In this document: one piece after another, positions 33,750 to 45,140 of the stretch
How positions within the stretch are numbered: position 1 is the first letter of the stretch
How the letters are laid out: every line of letters starts with the position of its first letter
Assembly: GCF_025766255.1 (NCBI RefSeq)
Contig: NW_026516723.1
Span: 124,001-188,000, forward strand
Source of the DNA: Zychaea mexicana
Lineage: Eukaryota > Mucoromycota > Mucoromycetes > Mucorales > Lichtheimiaceae
Length of the DNA stretch: 64,000 nucleotides
Direction: 5' to 3'
Notes under the pieces: generated by a model
Told to the model about the DNA's origin: nothing
Seen by the model: only the letters and a program-made list of their open reading frames with translations
Databases searched by the model: none
Made by a program: the position numbers and the translations under genes

Positions 33750-34943
33750 GCAGCTGAGGTACGGCTGTCATTCTCGCAACAATGTGATCTGTGACCGATT
33801 CAAGATAATCCGCTAGCCGAATACTTGTCACATGCTCAGCTGCACCGTCCAGAAGCACGTCGAAAGCGGGCACAAGTGCTGTTGCGTTAACAATCGGCTA
33901 TCGTTCGTCACTTCGAGCACTTGTAGGTTCTTCAAACGGCTGGCAATTTGAAATGCATATGTACAATTGATACTAGTCAAATTGCAATAAATAAAGCTTT
34001 TGCAATGAACATTGAGAGCCTCGCGCCTGATGTTGTTTTGATAGTTTCTCGTATATATCGCGATGGGATATCATTTTGCGGAATCCAATGTGAGCGTATG
34101 CAGTTTTATAAGGCCACCAAGTGCGCTGCGTATCGCGATTGGAACATTGCACATATCGATAAGCGAACGTTTTCAAGCATATGGCGGTGAAACGGCGATC
34201 GCACCATATTCGTTGAGTAACCCTAATACTTGATGCAGAGTCTTCGCAGCCTGTCAAAACGGCAGCCTTCTGTGATTCGATGGAATCTGCTCTAAAATAT
34301 TTGTTCTCCAAGTAAGCAGATGGTCAGGTCTTCTAGGACTTACTGATGCTGTCTCTGGCCAATCAAATGCATAACAACTTTAAGATTAATGAAATTGTTC
34401 GCACTACCAATTCAGGAGATCCGTATTCCTTTGCTTCCTTTGCTTCTGTTGCTGCTGTTGCTGTTGTTGCCTTGGTAGTTGTACTGGGATTGGGCTAGCT
34501 CATCACCAACAGATTGATTGGCGCCGAGCATACAAAGCCGTGGGCAATACATGTTGATCAAGTGAAGCAATAAGTTGGCGTCACATTGGTTGACGTATAG
34601 ACGCTACAACTCGGGGCTTCGTTTCAATAAAGCCTCCAGAACGCGATCAGACAACTTGGTGGTTGTCCTGTCCACCTCCAAGACCCTCTGATAACAAGTT
34701 GCCGGTGATCGGTCGTCGCAGGTGTTGTAGACATTGATCATACACCTGTATTGCGCAACCAGGCTTGCCTTGCGCTACATACAGATCACCGACGCAGGGG
34801 TAACCAATAATACGAGTAGGATCATATTCAATCACTTCGTGCGCGTCAGTAAGGGCACTGTCAAACAGACCTTCTTGACCACAGGCAGTTGCGCGAACGT
34901 CAAGCAATTCAAGGTGAAAGGTTTTGAACCATTCTTCCATTAA
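33750..34943 (-). pseudogene. F-box/TPR/LRR protein pseudogene
   Basis: The 5' end (34940-34647, minus) reads as a TPR pair: LDVRATACGQEGLFDSALTD, then EVIEYDPTRIIGYPCVGDLY and GKPGCAIQVYDQCL. This is the N-terminal layout of a large family of F-box/TPR/LRR proteins in mucoralean fungi. About 34620-34430 continues as a leucine-rich segment, VLEALLKRSPEL, then a TAG, then RLYVNQCDANLLLHLINMYC and PRLCMLGAN, ending in an Asn/Ser/Gln tract. Further 3', LRR-like pieces such as RLKNLQVLEVTNDSRLL (about 33940-33890) appear in other frames with stops between them. No F-box is readable. The assignment rests on motif style; the decay is visible directly. The 3' limit is approximate. Confidence 0.55.
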
Positions 34944-37900
34944 AGCTGTCGTTCATAGATTTGCCTGATCGTTTTTGCGTTTGACAAGTGCTGCTTTATT
35001 TTTGTACAGAAGGTTATATCAGCAGCAGTCCGAAGATGCGTTGTTATCGCTTGGTGTTTCTGTAAAGAGCCATAAGAAAGGGCCCCTCTATAAAAGGGCT
35101 TGGAATCAGCTTTCTCTTTGTTGCTGCGCTGTAACATCACTGTCAGCAATAAGACTAGTCCATAGTAGAGACGCCTTTTGTGTAAATAGTATATAGTAAT
35201 TAGTAGCTCGTACACTTGAATGCTATTAAGAGTGGGTCATCCGTATATGTCCTCACTGTTGTTTACCTGTAGTTACAGCAGAGTATGTCTGGCTGTATGT
35301 ACATGTTGCGTATTCTTGCGAAGAATCCTATTGTTGTGTAGCCGAGAGGAATACTCATTTAATCTTGTTATAGAGAAGTATACAACATCTTATCATTAAT
35401 TTTCAAGTGACGTTACTCATGAATTAGACGCAAGAAACGTCTTTCTTTCAGTAAAGCATAGAAATCACTTCGTCTTTCGAACCGTCGTATTATTCAGGGA
35501 AATGGATCCTGATGATTGATGGTAGTACTACATTGTACAGTTCAACTTGACACTAGATTACAAAGCGCTAACTCGTACAGGCTTCGAGATTGCTCCATTT
35601 GAGCAAACTCTGGTATATGATACATTTTCACCACATGTTGGTTCGTAAGTCTCCACACCCAAAGTTTCTAGTGATGGGGCTTGCAGTCAGCTGTAATGAT
35701 GAAAATGAATCAGGTTATCCAAAAAGCACACAAACATTGTTTAGTACATGCAGCACTCCCTTGATCTACACAGTATTGTAAAACGTGTCGAGGACATCAT
35801 TACCAGATTTTATATCGACAGCAATGTATACAGCGTAGAAGTTTTTGTTTATTCTTGTATATAGTCAATATTTAATAATCCGTTGCTTGTTGCTCCATCC
35901 ACAAATGCAATCCATAGAAAAGTGCTCAAATGAATGTAAACATGCTTGTACTATCGTGAAGCGAGAAGCAGCCAGGATCAAAAAAGTACTGCACGTTATC
36001 GTCTGGTCGGTATGTGTCATAATTCCCTTGCTCAGCGTGCCCAAGCTTTTTCTAGAATGAAGAAAAATTTGTGGTGACCGAACACAATAAGTAAATATAT
36101 AACAATACAAACCAACAGGGAACAGCAACCTTTATGGGACATGTGTTAAATGAAGCCATAATATGACAGTAGTAAAAATATACTTGCGAGGAAAGAGTTC
36201 TTAATTTTCCTCCAAAATTGTATACAGGCTCATACACAGAGTTGCCTATGACTATAGTAGATGTGTGATGAGTGTTTTGGTTTATATGCAGTAATACTTG
36301 CAAGCAATATGTCGTGTTTTATAACTGCAACAGGCCATCCACGAAAAAGGGCAGAAAAAAGCCTATACATATCGAGCTCATATGAGACGTAGATTATGTC
36401 TTCTATCTGTAATGAACGACAGTAAGGATATACAGTGCAAAAAAGCAAATGGAGGTTGGTGGCGTTGTTCCCGACAGAGAAATGATGTTGAGGTGAAAAT
36501 CACGTTGACCGCTATCTGGTTTAGCCGATGACCGTTAGGCGATCTACTCCCAGCAGTTTCCTCCCCGCTCCCTCTACCCACTTATTTTTGCCATTTCTTT
36601 TTTCCTTTCAGGGGCAAAAATTTGAACAATGAAAGCTCCACTGTAATCGTTCGTATGACACAAATGAGAAACAAACCGAGATTTTCACATACATGTGAGG
36701 AAGGATATTGTAAGAAAACAGAAAAGAGTACTTTTTCATCATATTGATTATACCGTATGATGATATACACTAATTTTTATTAGCAAGCATCGTCACAGTT
36801 CCGCGGCAGCAATCTACTACTTTGTCGAGCACATGTTATGGCAAAATGACTCTTCTGCAGACAATGGCGGGTATTATCGGGACGAAAGGGAAGGAATAAA
36901 TGACAACCTGTCTTGTACCACACATTTCACTTGGACGATAAGTAACGGGATAACGAGACTTTTTTTATCCTGATACCGAGTTGATTTAAAGCATAATGGC
37001 AGTGTTTGATTCTTCTAGGTGGTTCTGATACGCTCCATTTATCATAGTACCCTTTATATAATCACCTAGCCATATTGTGGGGCAAGAGGCCAAGCGAGTG
37101 GGTCAAGAGAGGCTGCTTTTCGATATGCCACGTCATAACGAATAGTTGATGTTATTTCATTAGTTTTGGTCAGGCCATAAGTAATTATGTGCAAGTAGCA
37201 GTATCGAAGTTATGGTTCTTCCATTCCATTCAAAAATAAAATTAGTTGTTACAACTAGGCAACAAAATTATCATCACTACTTCATACCATGATAAGCCAA
37301 CAAAAGAGAGCTACTTGCCTCCGACAAAGATAAGAAAATATCGCGCCTGCTCGTTATCATTTTGATATAAGCTCTGTTGACGTGAAATAATTTATGCAGC
37401 AAGGGTGTTCTAAAGGATATTACCATTTGAGGAAATATTATCAAGAACAATACAACTTGAGAAAACAGCATGTGAATGTTTATGAGCACAACAAACTAAT
37501 CAGTTGTCATCAAACGCCGACGATGCCATCCGAATAACTTAACCATAAAAAAACGAAAGGAAGGACCTAAATCTGTCAGCCAATCGGAATGCCTTAGCAA
37601 CGGTAATGAAAGGGTCAGTGCATCATTTGAAGGGCTGGCTACCAGGATTACAAATAGCATGGTTTCACGCTAATCCAAAAAACTTGTATTCTGATCTCCG
37701 GGAAAAACGTGACCTACTTGATAAACCGTGAGCCGGGATATCACCGAGAAACCATACGTTTATTTTTGTTTTCTCTTATTAACTAAAACATCAAGAAATG
37801 TTTTGGGTTTTTCCAGTAAGATACTTCAGCCTAGTAAAAAGCAGTATTTTTTTTGCTGGCTGTTAGAATTCAGATGGAGAGTGTCAGTGCTTGATTGTCT

Positions 37901-38410
37901 TGAGATTCGCCATTTGTGCTATTATTTCTTAAAGAAGTCGTAAAAACCCTTATCCGGCAGACGAAAAGGCTGCGGAGTAGGAAATGTAACGTTTTTGCGA
38001 GCATACGTTGGGTATCGGATCGGATCACAAAAAGCTGCTGATTCTTTTTTGGGATTAAAAAACATCATCTGTCAACACACTTCGTTTATCAAACCATCAC
38101 AAGATACCACGACAGGAAAACCCAGTAGTATCGATAGATTGAGAAAATCAGATGTAGCGTTGTTACTATTTACTTGACCTCTTACAAACAGTGACTAGTC
38201 AAAAAGATCTCCAAGCAGTAATGAGCCAAAAAGAAAAAGAGATAAGCGAATCATACGAAAAAAATTGACTACTGTATGTCTAGTGCGGATCTCGGAATAT
38301 TCCGCATTGGTGGAATCTCAGAAGCATGACATACTCACCGGCAAACCGTCAATCCGAGAGCAGGAAGACAGACAGCGACTTACCGGATAACCATTTAGCA
38401 GATAAAAGAG
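34944..38410. other. 3.5-kb gene-poor region
   Basis: Only short chance frames on both strands and no motif, tRNA or transposon domain I can recognise. AT-rich with scattered short repeats. Near 38288-38316 TCCGCAT and nearby GCGGATCT form a small imperfect palindrome upstream of the orphan gene, which could be a regulatory site. Confidence 0.45.
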
Positions 38411-38418
38411 TATATAAG
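38411..38418 (+). promoter_or_regulatory. TATA box candidate for the 90-residue orphan gene
   Basis: TATATAAG 135 bp before the ATG at 38553, followed by a long C/T-rich leader. This is a common promoter layout for strongly expressed fungal genes. Confidence 0.6.
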
Positions 38419-38552
38419 CACGAGCTTCTTTACACTTTCCCTCCATTCTCATTATCCAGCAAACTACTTCTTCTACCACTACTTCCAATACTCATAACTG
38501 CAACTTTCTTTTACTACCTACTACTCTCTAAAAAGGCAACAACTCTATAAAC

Positions 38553-38825
38553 ATGGGCTTCTCATTCGCAAAACTCTTCCAAAGCAAATCTGCTGCCTCC
38601 TCTACAAAGGGCGATTCTACACCTTCATCAAGTAATGGCTCTCCCGTCAACTCCAGAGCTGCCTCCGTTATTAACGAGTCCGTACCATCTTGTCCCAACG
38701 AAAAGTATCTCCACGATCCTATGCGCCATAACAAGCGTCCCGACTATATTGGTGGTTTTATTGATCCCATGGGTGGCCGAAGTCATTACTCCCAAGGCGT
38801 TGATGTGACCAACACTGGCGCATAA
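38553..38825 (+). CDS. Orphan 90-residue Ser-rich protein
   Basis: Intronless ATG-to-stop frame with a TATA box at 38411, a pyrimidine-rich leader directly before the ATG and AATAAA near 39024. The N-terminal half is Ser/Thr/Asn-rich and probably disordered (SSTKGDSTPSSSNGSPVNS). The C-terminal half looks structured and possibly conserved: PNEKYLHDPMRHNKRPDYIG, then GFIDPMGGRSHYSQG. No signal peptide, membrane segment or known domain. The start MGF is unlikely to be myristoylated because Phe follows Gly. Function unknown; the expression signals argue that it is real. Confidence 0.65.
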   Translation: MGFSFAKLFQSKSAASSTKGDSTPSSSNGSPVNSRAASVINESVPSCPNEKYLHDPMRHNKRPDYIGGFIDPMGGRSHYSQGVDVTNTGA

Positions 38826-41800
38826 AATGGACCACTCTTGTAATTGCCATAACGGAAACGCATCACACATTCGCCTCGTACTATCTCTCCAGACATTTCT
38901 TTAATCTTACTACTATCACTCTCCCTCCTCTATCTTATTTGCATACTTCATCATCATATTCAAATACCACCGCATTCATTATCTTCTGCATACTTTTCTA
39001 TTTACTATATTACTTCACTATTCAATAAATTTTTAAACTACTGCTGTGAAAAACAAGTATCCGCTATTCACCAATTGCATGTCTATATTCACTTCATCGA
39101 AGTCTCAGTCCTCTATACACTAAGGGATACAAAATGATAATAGCAATTCTTCTTTTCTTCGACCATGGGTGAGTTATGCTGCTGTTGGGATACTGCGGCT
39201 CAGCAGCACTTAAGTTGCCTATCGGAAGAAATGGTGGATCTCAGTTCAAATCTATTATTACCACTTTTCATATAATGTCACTCGATTAAGTTGAGTTATC
39301 CAAAATACTGGGTGATAGTCATTCAAACATGATAACTATACAAGTGACAGTTAAAATAAAGGTGAAATAGACTGACCGGAGTGTTTTACAGCACTAAACG
39401 GAAACCAAAAGCAATTTACGACCACCTCAAAAAGCAAGAAAATCTAGCTCGTACAAGAAGAAGAACAAGAAACATCATAATAAAACAGGTTTAGTCGCTC
39501 AATATTAAAACTGGTGCTTTTCTCGATCGGTTCTTGTAAACAACGGAAGATCACGTTTCATCGGATTGCAAAGCGGTGATGGCCTGATTTATCTAGTTTG
39601 TAATACTATGACGTACCTGGCCCTGTCGTTATCTTGTTACTTTTAAGACGATTTAATGGATATCACGCAATTATACTAGACTAAGTCTTTATGTAGTAAT
39701 AGGTGTATGTTTTGTGAGGGTGATAATCTTCTCTTCTCATATACATATACAATAGACATGGATAAAAACCAAGATCAGCTTCTCAGGACTCAAGGGCAGT
39801 CATTTAAATTAAAAATTTGCATCATGTAGTAGGCATTCAAAAGGTGTGGTTGATCGTCTACTGATAGCACTACTATTGTTTCATCCCAAATCTCAGATTA
39901 CCGTTTTGCCCTTATTAAACCTACAGGGCCTTTGAAGGTCGTTTTAGGTGTCCGAAAGGCTACAAAGGCAACTGGCGGCATTTGTATCTTTCGGATGTAA
40001 AGAATGCGTCAATCATGAACAATAGAATGAAACTGCATCTGAAAAGCACCGTACAAAAACTCAGACAGCGCATTGTTGTAAACGGGTGCAGAAGGACATC
40101 TTGTACTTTTCCCAGAGAAATAAAAAGAGTTTATATGATATATAACTTACAATCCAATATATCTAGTCATAGTGAACTAAGGGATACTATTGCTTAGTAA
40201 GTTTACTACTTATCCCGAAAGTTCCTAACATTTCATGCGGAAGTACAGTCAAATTAGAAGCTGCGACGATGTTTCACTGCTGATTGTTGACCATACCACT
40301 GATTTTCCCTTCTTGCAATAGATCAAAACTGGTGGCCGAGCCTTTCAAATCGCACCGGCTAAGATTTAACAACTAAGATTAATTGTTTTACTCCGTGATG
40401 CTGACAATTCCGTCATAGATCTGGTGCTGACGTGGAGATTGTATACATATTACTGATTGTCCAGCTCTCTCGATTCTTGATAACGATGACGATGATGGTG
40501 GTTGTATATTGGCCGAAATTTGATAGTAAATACCGCAGTGAATCAGTGAAAGGAAACAATAGCTTAAAGGAGGAGCGAAGTAGCAAAAGCGGGTGATACG
40601 CGCCCGTCGTGTTAGACTTTTCTCCTGAGCTTTAACTTGTTGCCGTGCGCATTAGAGTCACAATAAATGGTGCGACTTTCTATATGCATGGATAGAACAG
40701 AAGTAGCCTTCTTCCATGCTTACAAACGCTTGTATGTACAGAAGATGTATAAGTTTATTATTTATACAAGCGCTAAGGTTATTTGTATAATTTGCGACTA
40801 AATTACTCGTTTCCATTGAATGCACTTCGATTAGTTTCCAGTCACTCAGGTACCGATTAAAAGTAAAAAGGCAATTCTCATGGTCGGTGCGCATTGAAGT
40901 GACTAAAAAAAGGCAGTCTGTAAAAAGTGACGGTCAAAGTAGCTCATGAAAATAATCTTATTGGGCCAAAGAAGTATGCCGACCAGAAGAATAGCAACGA
41001 ATTCAGTATCGTCTCTCAATTTTCCTATTCGAGGTGAACTACATACTGCTCGTAAAGCTACTACTACCAAGAAAGGATATTGTCAACTTAAGCCTTCAAA
41101 AGAAAGACTATACTGAATATCAGTCATGTACCAGTAACTGTTAATTTCATCAATATCTTTTTGTGCTATGCAGGATTTAAATGCTGCTTTTTGAGAATAA
41201 TGTGCGCGCTGTTAGGGACGTTTATTTGGCCGTCCGGGGTGGATGGTTTATTCGTTAAACACAATATTTTGTTGTTGTAGAGTTCGATACGCCATTTAGT
41301 AGCACAAGCCATCATCCCATCGTTATTTTTTGAAACAACAACATAAACAGAGGTGAAACCATTGTTAGGTCGTCCAAACAGGGATATATCAACTTAATGC
41401 TCCCAGAAAAAAAGCGTTGCAGTCATCCTTGATAGTTTCCACATTGACGAAAATCAATAACATTTTCGATCTCTTTTTCACAAGTATATTACCCGGTTCT
41501 GTTGCAGATATGTTGTGAAGTAAAAACTGTTCCATCTTTGAAAAATTATCATGAAATACCCAAAAAGATATATAGCTATGATACCAAGAGACCCAGTAAC
41601 CAAACGGTGATTCAACCCGTACAATATTGAATGTACTACAGGGTCTCTTGAGGGATTGTAAATTAGGCAGATAACAAGAGATGTAACCGAAATCAAATGA
41701 TGCTTCCAATAACAAATAATACCTATATACGGCTTTCCGTTTCTACAATTGCTCGCTTGTCCCACAGATCATTCTTCATTATCTAGTGTAATAGGTATGC

Positions 41801-42083
41801 CATTTATTTTGCTAAACAGCTAAACTATAGTTATAAGCAGCTAATAGATCAGGGTAAGCGGTCTGTGTGTTGTTTATTTGGTGTTTGAAAGCAAGACTGT
41901 TTGGGGGCATCTGATTATTTTTTGCGCCACGCCTTTAACTCTACTGACGGTAAAAGGGCTTAAAACTTAGCTGTCTCCTGGCTTATAAAGTCACTTCATT
42001 ATACTAAACAAGGAGTAGAAGACATACATTACTGCTGCTATCCTTCCCTTTATTTGAATTACATACCTACTTAACATAGCACC
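38826..42083. other. 3.2-kb gene-poor region
   Basis: No gene supported. Minus-strand frames around 41389-41765 are open for about 100 codons but lack any recognisable motif. The last 80 bp before 42084 look like a fungal leader for the MFS gene. Confidence 0.45.
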
Positions 42084-44600
42084 ATGACCCAAGAAGGATT
42101 CCATGGGAGCATAAATCACCGAACAGCAACATTAGAAGAGACTACTGCTTCAACAGCGGGTTATCGCAGCTATGATGAAAAGTCGATTGACACAGAACTC
42201 GCTGCCGGCAAGGCTTATGATAACAAGGAAAAGGCATTTGATACTGCGTCGATCGATCAAGCATCAGGAGAGATCCGAAAGCTAGTCAGGTAGAAAAACC
42301 TTGCGTACAACATTTCCCTCGCACATAGTATGGTTGTCTAACGCCAAAGCAACGTGCATTGTAGGAAAATTGATCTGCGCTTGATGCCCTTGATCATGGC
42401 GATGCAAATGCTGTGTCAATATCAGATGTAATGAATACGACAAAGTTGAATTGAATGATGGTAATCAATACCCGTGTAGGAAGATACCAACTAACAATGC
42501 AATTTTTTTTCTCTCTCTTACTTTGTACTTCCTAATGTAGGTCTGTCATCACGAACGCAAAGCTAGGAGGGCTATTAGAAGATCTCAACATGACGGAAGG
42601 CCAATACAGATGGTGCTTGTCAATTTATTATTTTGGTTTTATACTATTTGAAATCCCAAGTAATATCATTTTACGACGCTGGCGACCTTCGCCATACCTC
42701 TCCTTTTTGGTCTTGTAAGAGAATATTTTGAGATATCATTTTTAAAGATGAAAAACGTTTTCATGCTCACTTATTACTGTCTCTTTTTTATATGCACAAC
42801 CATCGTTAAAGTACTTGGGGAGTGGTCGTGATGTGCTCCGCAGCTGCCACAAATTTTGCTGGATTACTTCTTTCTCGCTTTGTATTAGGAGCCCTGGAAG
42901 CAGGTTAGTGTCCTATTAAATTATATGCGAAAATGTATTTCTATTGCAATTTATTGCGAGAACGTTGTCTAATGAAGTATTACTTAACGAGCAAGGATTC
43001 ATTCCCGGGATAGCGTAAGAATTAAAATAATATCTATGTGTATGTATGGCACTCTTTTCTCATCTTAATTCTTAACTCTGGAGAAGATATTACATCTCGA
43101 TTTGGTACACACGACAAGAATACGCTCAGCGGTCCGGCTACACTATTATCCTTGCATGTGTTGCTGCTGCCACTGGCGGTTTAATTGCTTACGGAATCAG
43201 TCATATCACAACACAAACGCTGAGCACATGGCAATGGTAGGGACAGTTACATAGGTTTTTTCTGAACCATGACGGCGAGTTGTTACTGTGATTTGAGTAA
43301 TAGCTTTAAGCTTGGTAACTTACGCATACACTGCTACTTTATATACACTAATGATACTGCTATATTAGGATGTTCATTATTGAAGGTGCACCTTGTATCG
43401 TACTCGCTGTAATTTGCTACTTTTACTTACCTGATAAACCGGAAACTGCAAAATTCTTAAACGAGCGAGAACGGGAACTCGCGTTAAAACGTTTATCACT
43501 TGGTAGTACTACATACAACATTGTTTATTGTTTACTTCTTTGCTATTACTGCTGTCCTGATATAGAAAGTCTCATTTCTCTCTATTATTAACGGCTCATC
43601 TTTCCAGATCAAGGGGCAGCCGATGATCACACATGGTCATGGAATCAAGTAATATCGGTTTTCACTGACTGGAAATCATACTTGTACACTTCTGTGACGG
43701 TTTCAACTACCATTTCTGCTGTGGGCGTAACGCTAGCCTTGCCATCCATTATAGCCGGCATGGGTGCGTGGTCCCAGGACGTTTCATTGGCGTTAACAAC
43801 TCCACCGTACGTACTTGCATGCATTTTTACTTTTCTCGGGTGCTGGAGCTCAGGTAATAGTAACGTTTCTCTTATATTTCTCATATTTTATTAACTTGCT
43901 AGATCATTGGTTTTTCTCAATCAGATAAACTTTTTGAGCGCGGATATCACAATCTCGTTGGAGTTGTAATTCGAATGATGGGTCTACTGATGCTTATGTT
44001 CGTCCCAGATAATAATTACGGTGCGCGTTATTTTGCAGTCTGTATTGCCGTTGCTTCAAGTGTAAGCATACAACAGAAAAGCAGTTACAAGCTATCCATA
44101 TTAGTATTTGAAACAGCAAAACTTATGACCTTAATGCTACCTCTATAGTACATGAACCTACCAATCAAAGTAGCGTGGTATACTAATAATTAGTAAGTTG
44201 TAATTGTCTGCTAAATATTCTGAATGATCTACGTGGGCTTGTAAAATATCATATCATCGGTCAGCTAACTATTATATTGACTTTAAAAACTGTATATGAA
44301 AGTTCTGGAATGACACGGCGTGCCGTAGCTTGTGCTTTTATCGCAGGGTTTGGAGCCATTGGCTCTGCTATCGCCGGGCAAGTTTATTTCGATGGGCCGT
44401 TATTCTTCTGGGGTAACACAATCGCCTTCATCTTTCTGGTCATTGAAGCAATAATCACTTTGATTCTCCGTATGATGCTCAAACATGTAAACAAAGCAAG
44501 AGCTAAGATGACCGTAGAAGAAAGAGAACGACAGATTGCAAAATACGGAGGAGAAGGACTGGTCGGAGACCATCATCCTGACTTTCGTTATGCGTTGTAA
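42084..44600 (+). CDS. MFS permease, anion:cation symporter family (Dal5/Tna1-like), TM1 damaged
   Basis: Twelve-helix MFS transporter of the ACS family (allantoate, nicotinate and vitamin permeases). Eleven exons: 42084-42289, 42365-42427, 42541-42714, 42812-42903, 42996-43014, 43087-43236, 43369-43502, 43608-43853, 43925-44061, 44149-44192 and 44303-44600, 520 residues in frame. Family blocks include RKIDLRLMPLIMAMQMLC, WCLSIYYFGFILFEIPSNI, RFVLGALEAGFIPGIAYY, WMFIIEGAPCIVLAV with YLPDKPETAKFL, and an N-rich loop NNYSGMTRRAVACAF. Exon 5 is only 19 bp. The oddity is the junction of exons 2 and 3: the conserved TM1 segment with its Asp (normally xDKVxLNYAS) is missing. A relic, GACAAAGTTGAATTGAAT, lies inside what must be the intron. 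The gene may therefore be a young pseudogene. Confidence 0.7.
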
Positions 44601-45140
44601 ATCCGATGATATCTCTAATAAACAACACTTGTAAGCTATTCACAGCAGCATTTTGAGTATAGTCACATGAGGAGATATCAATGCATTTATGTTCGTATAG
44701 CAAAGATGTTCCCAGGCATAGAGAACCGCAGATTCCTTATGATGTTATCCTCTTGCGTGCGTATTACCGGGATTTCAAATTTGCTAATCATAAAAGTAGG
44801 TTTCCGCTAAACTGCATATCTTGCAACTCAAGTTTAAGTTTGATATGATGAATTGCACCCCAAAAAGGGCGATTACTAGTCTTCGACGTTTGTGTTTGTC
44901 TGTTTGTTTGTTTGTTTTTAAGTAGTACCTGTTGCCTTCTTGTTTGTTTTTAAGTATTTAGTTAACACTCCCGACCTCTTTTCCCACTAAAGTTTTCTAG
45001 ATCGGATTAAAAAAAAAGGTCAAGTTTGTTGTTCCTGTTACCATCCATTTTTTTTGCATATATCGGTTGTGGCTGTCGTCTTTTTTTTCGCTTCCACGTC
45101 TGCGCTTTACAGCGATAGTCATTACTCACTACATACCATA
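44601..45140. other. Intergenic between two MFS loci
   Basis: Contains a (GTTT)n tract around 44892-44917, and the sequence GTTTGTTTTTAAGTA appears twice within about 40 bp. No gene. Confidence 0.5.

Noticed and set aside
39236..39262. GTTCAAATC-like box resembling a tRNA T-loop
   Set aside because: No matching T stem, anticodon arm or acceptor stem could be paired around it.
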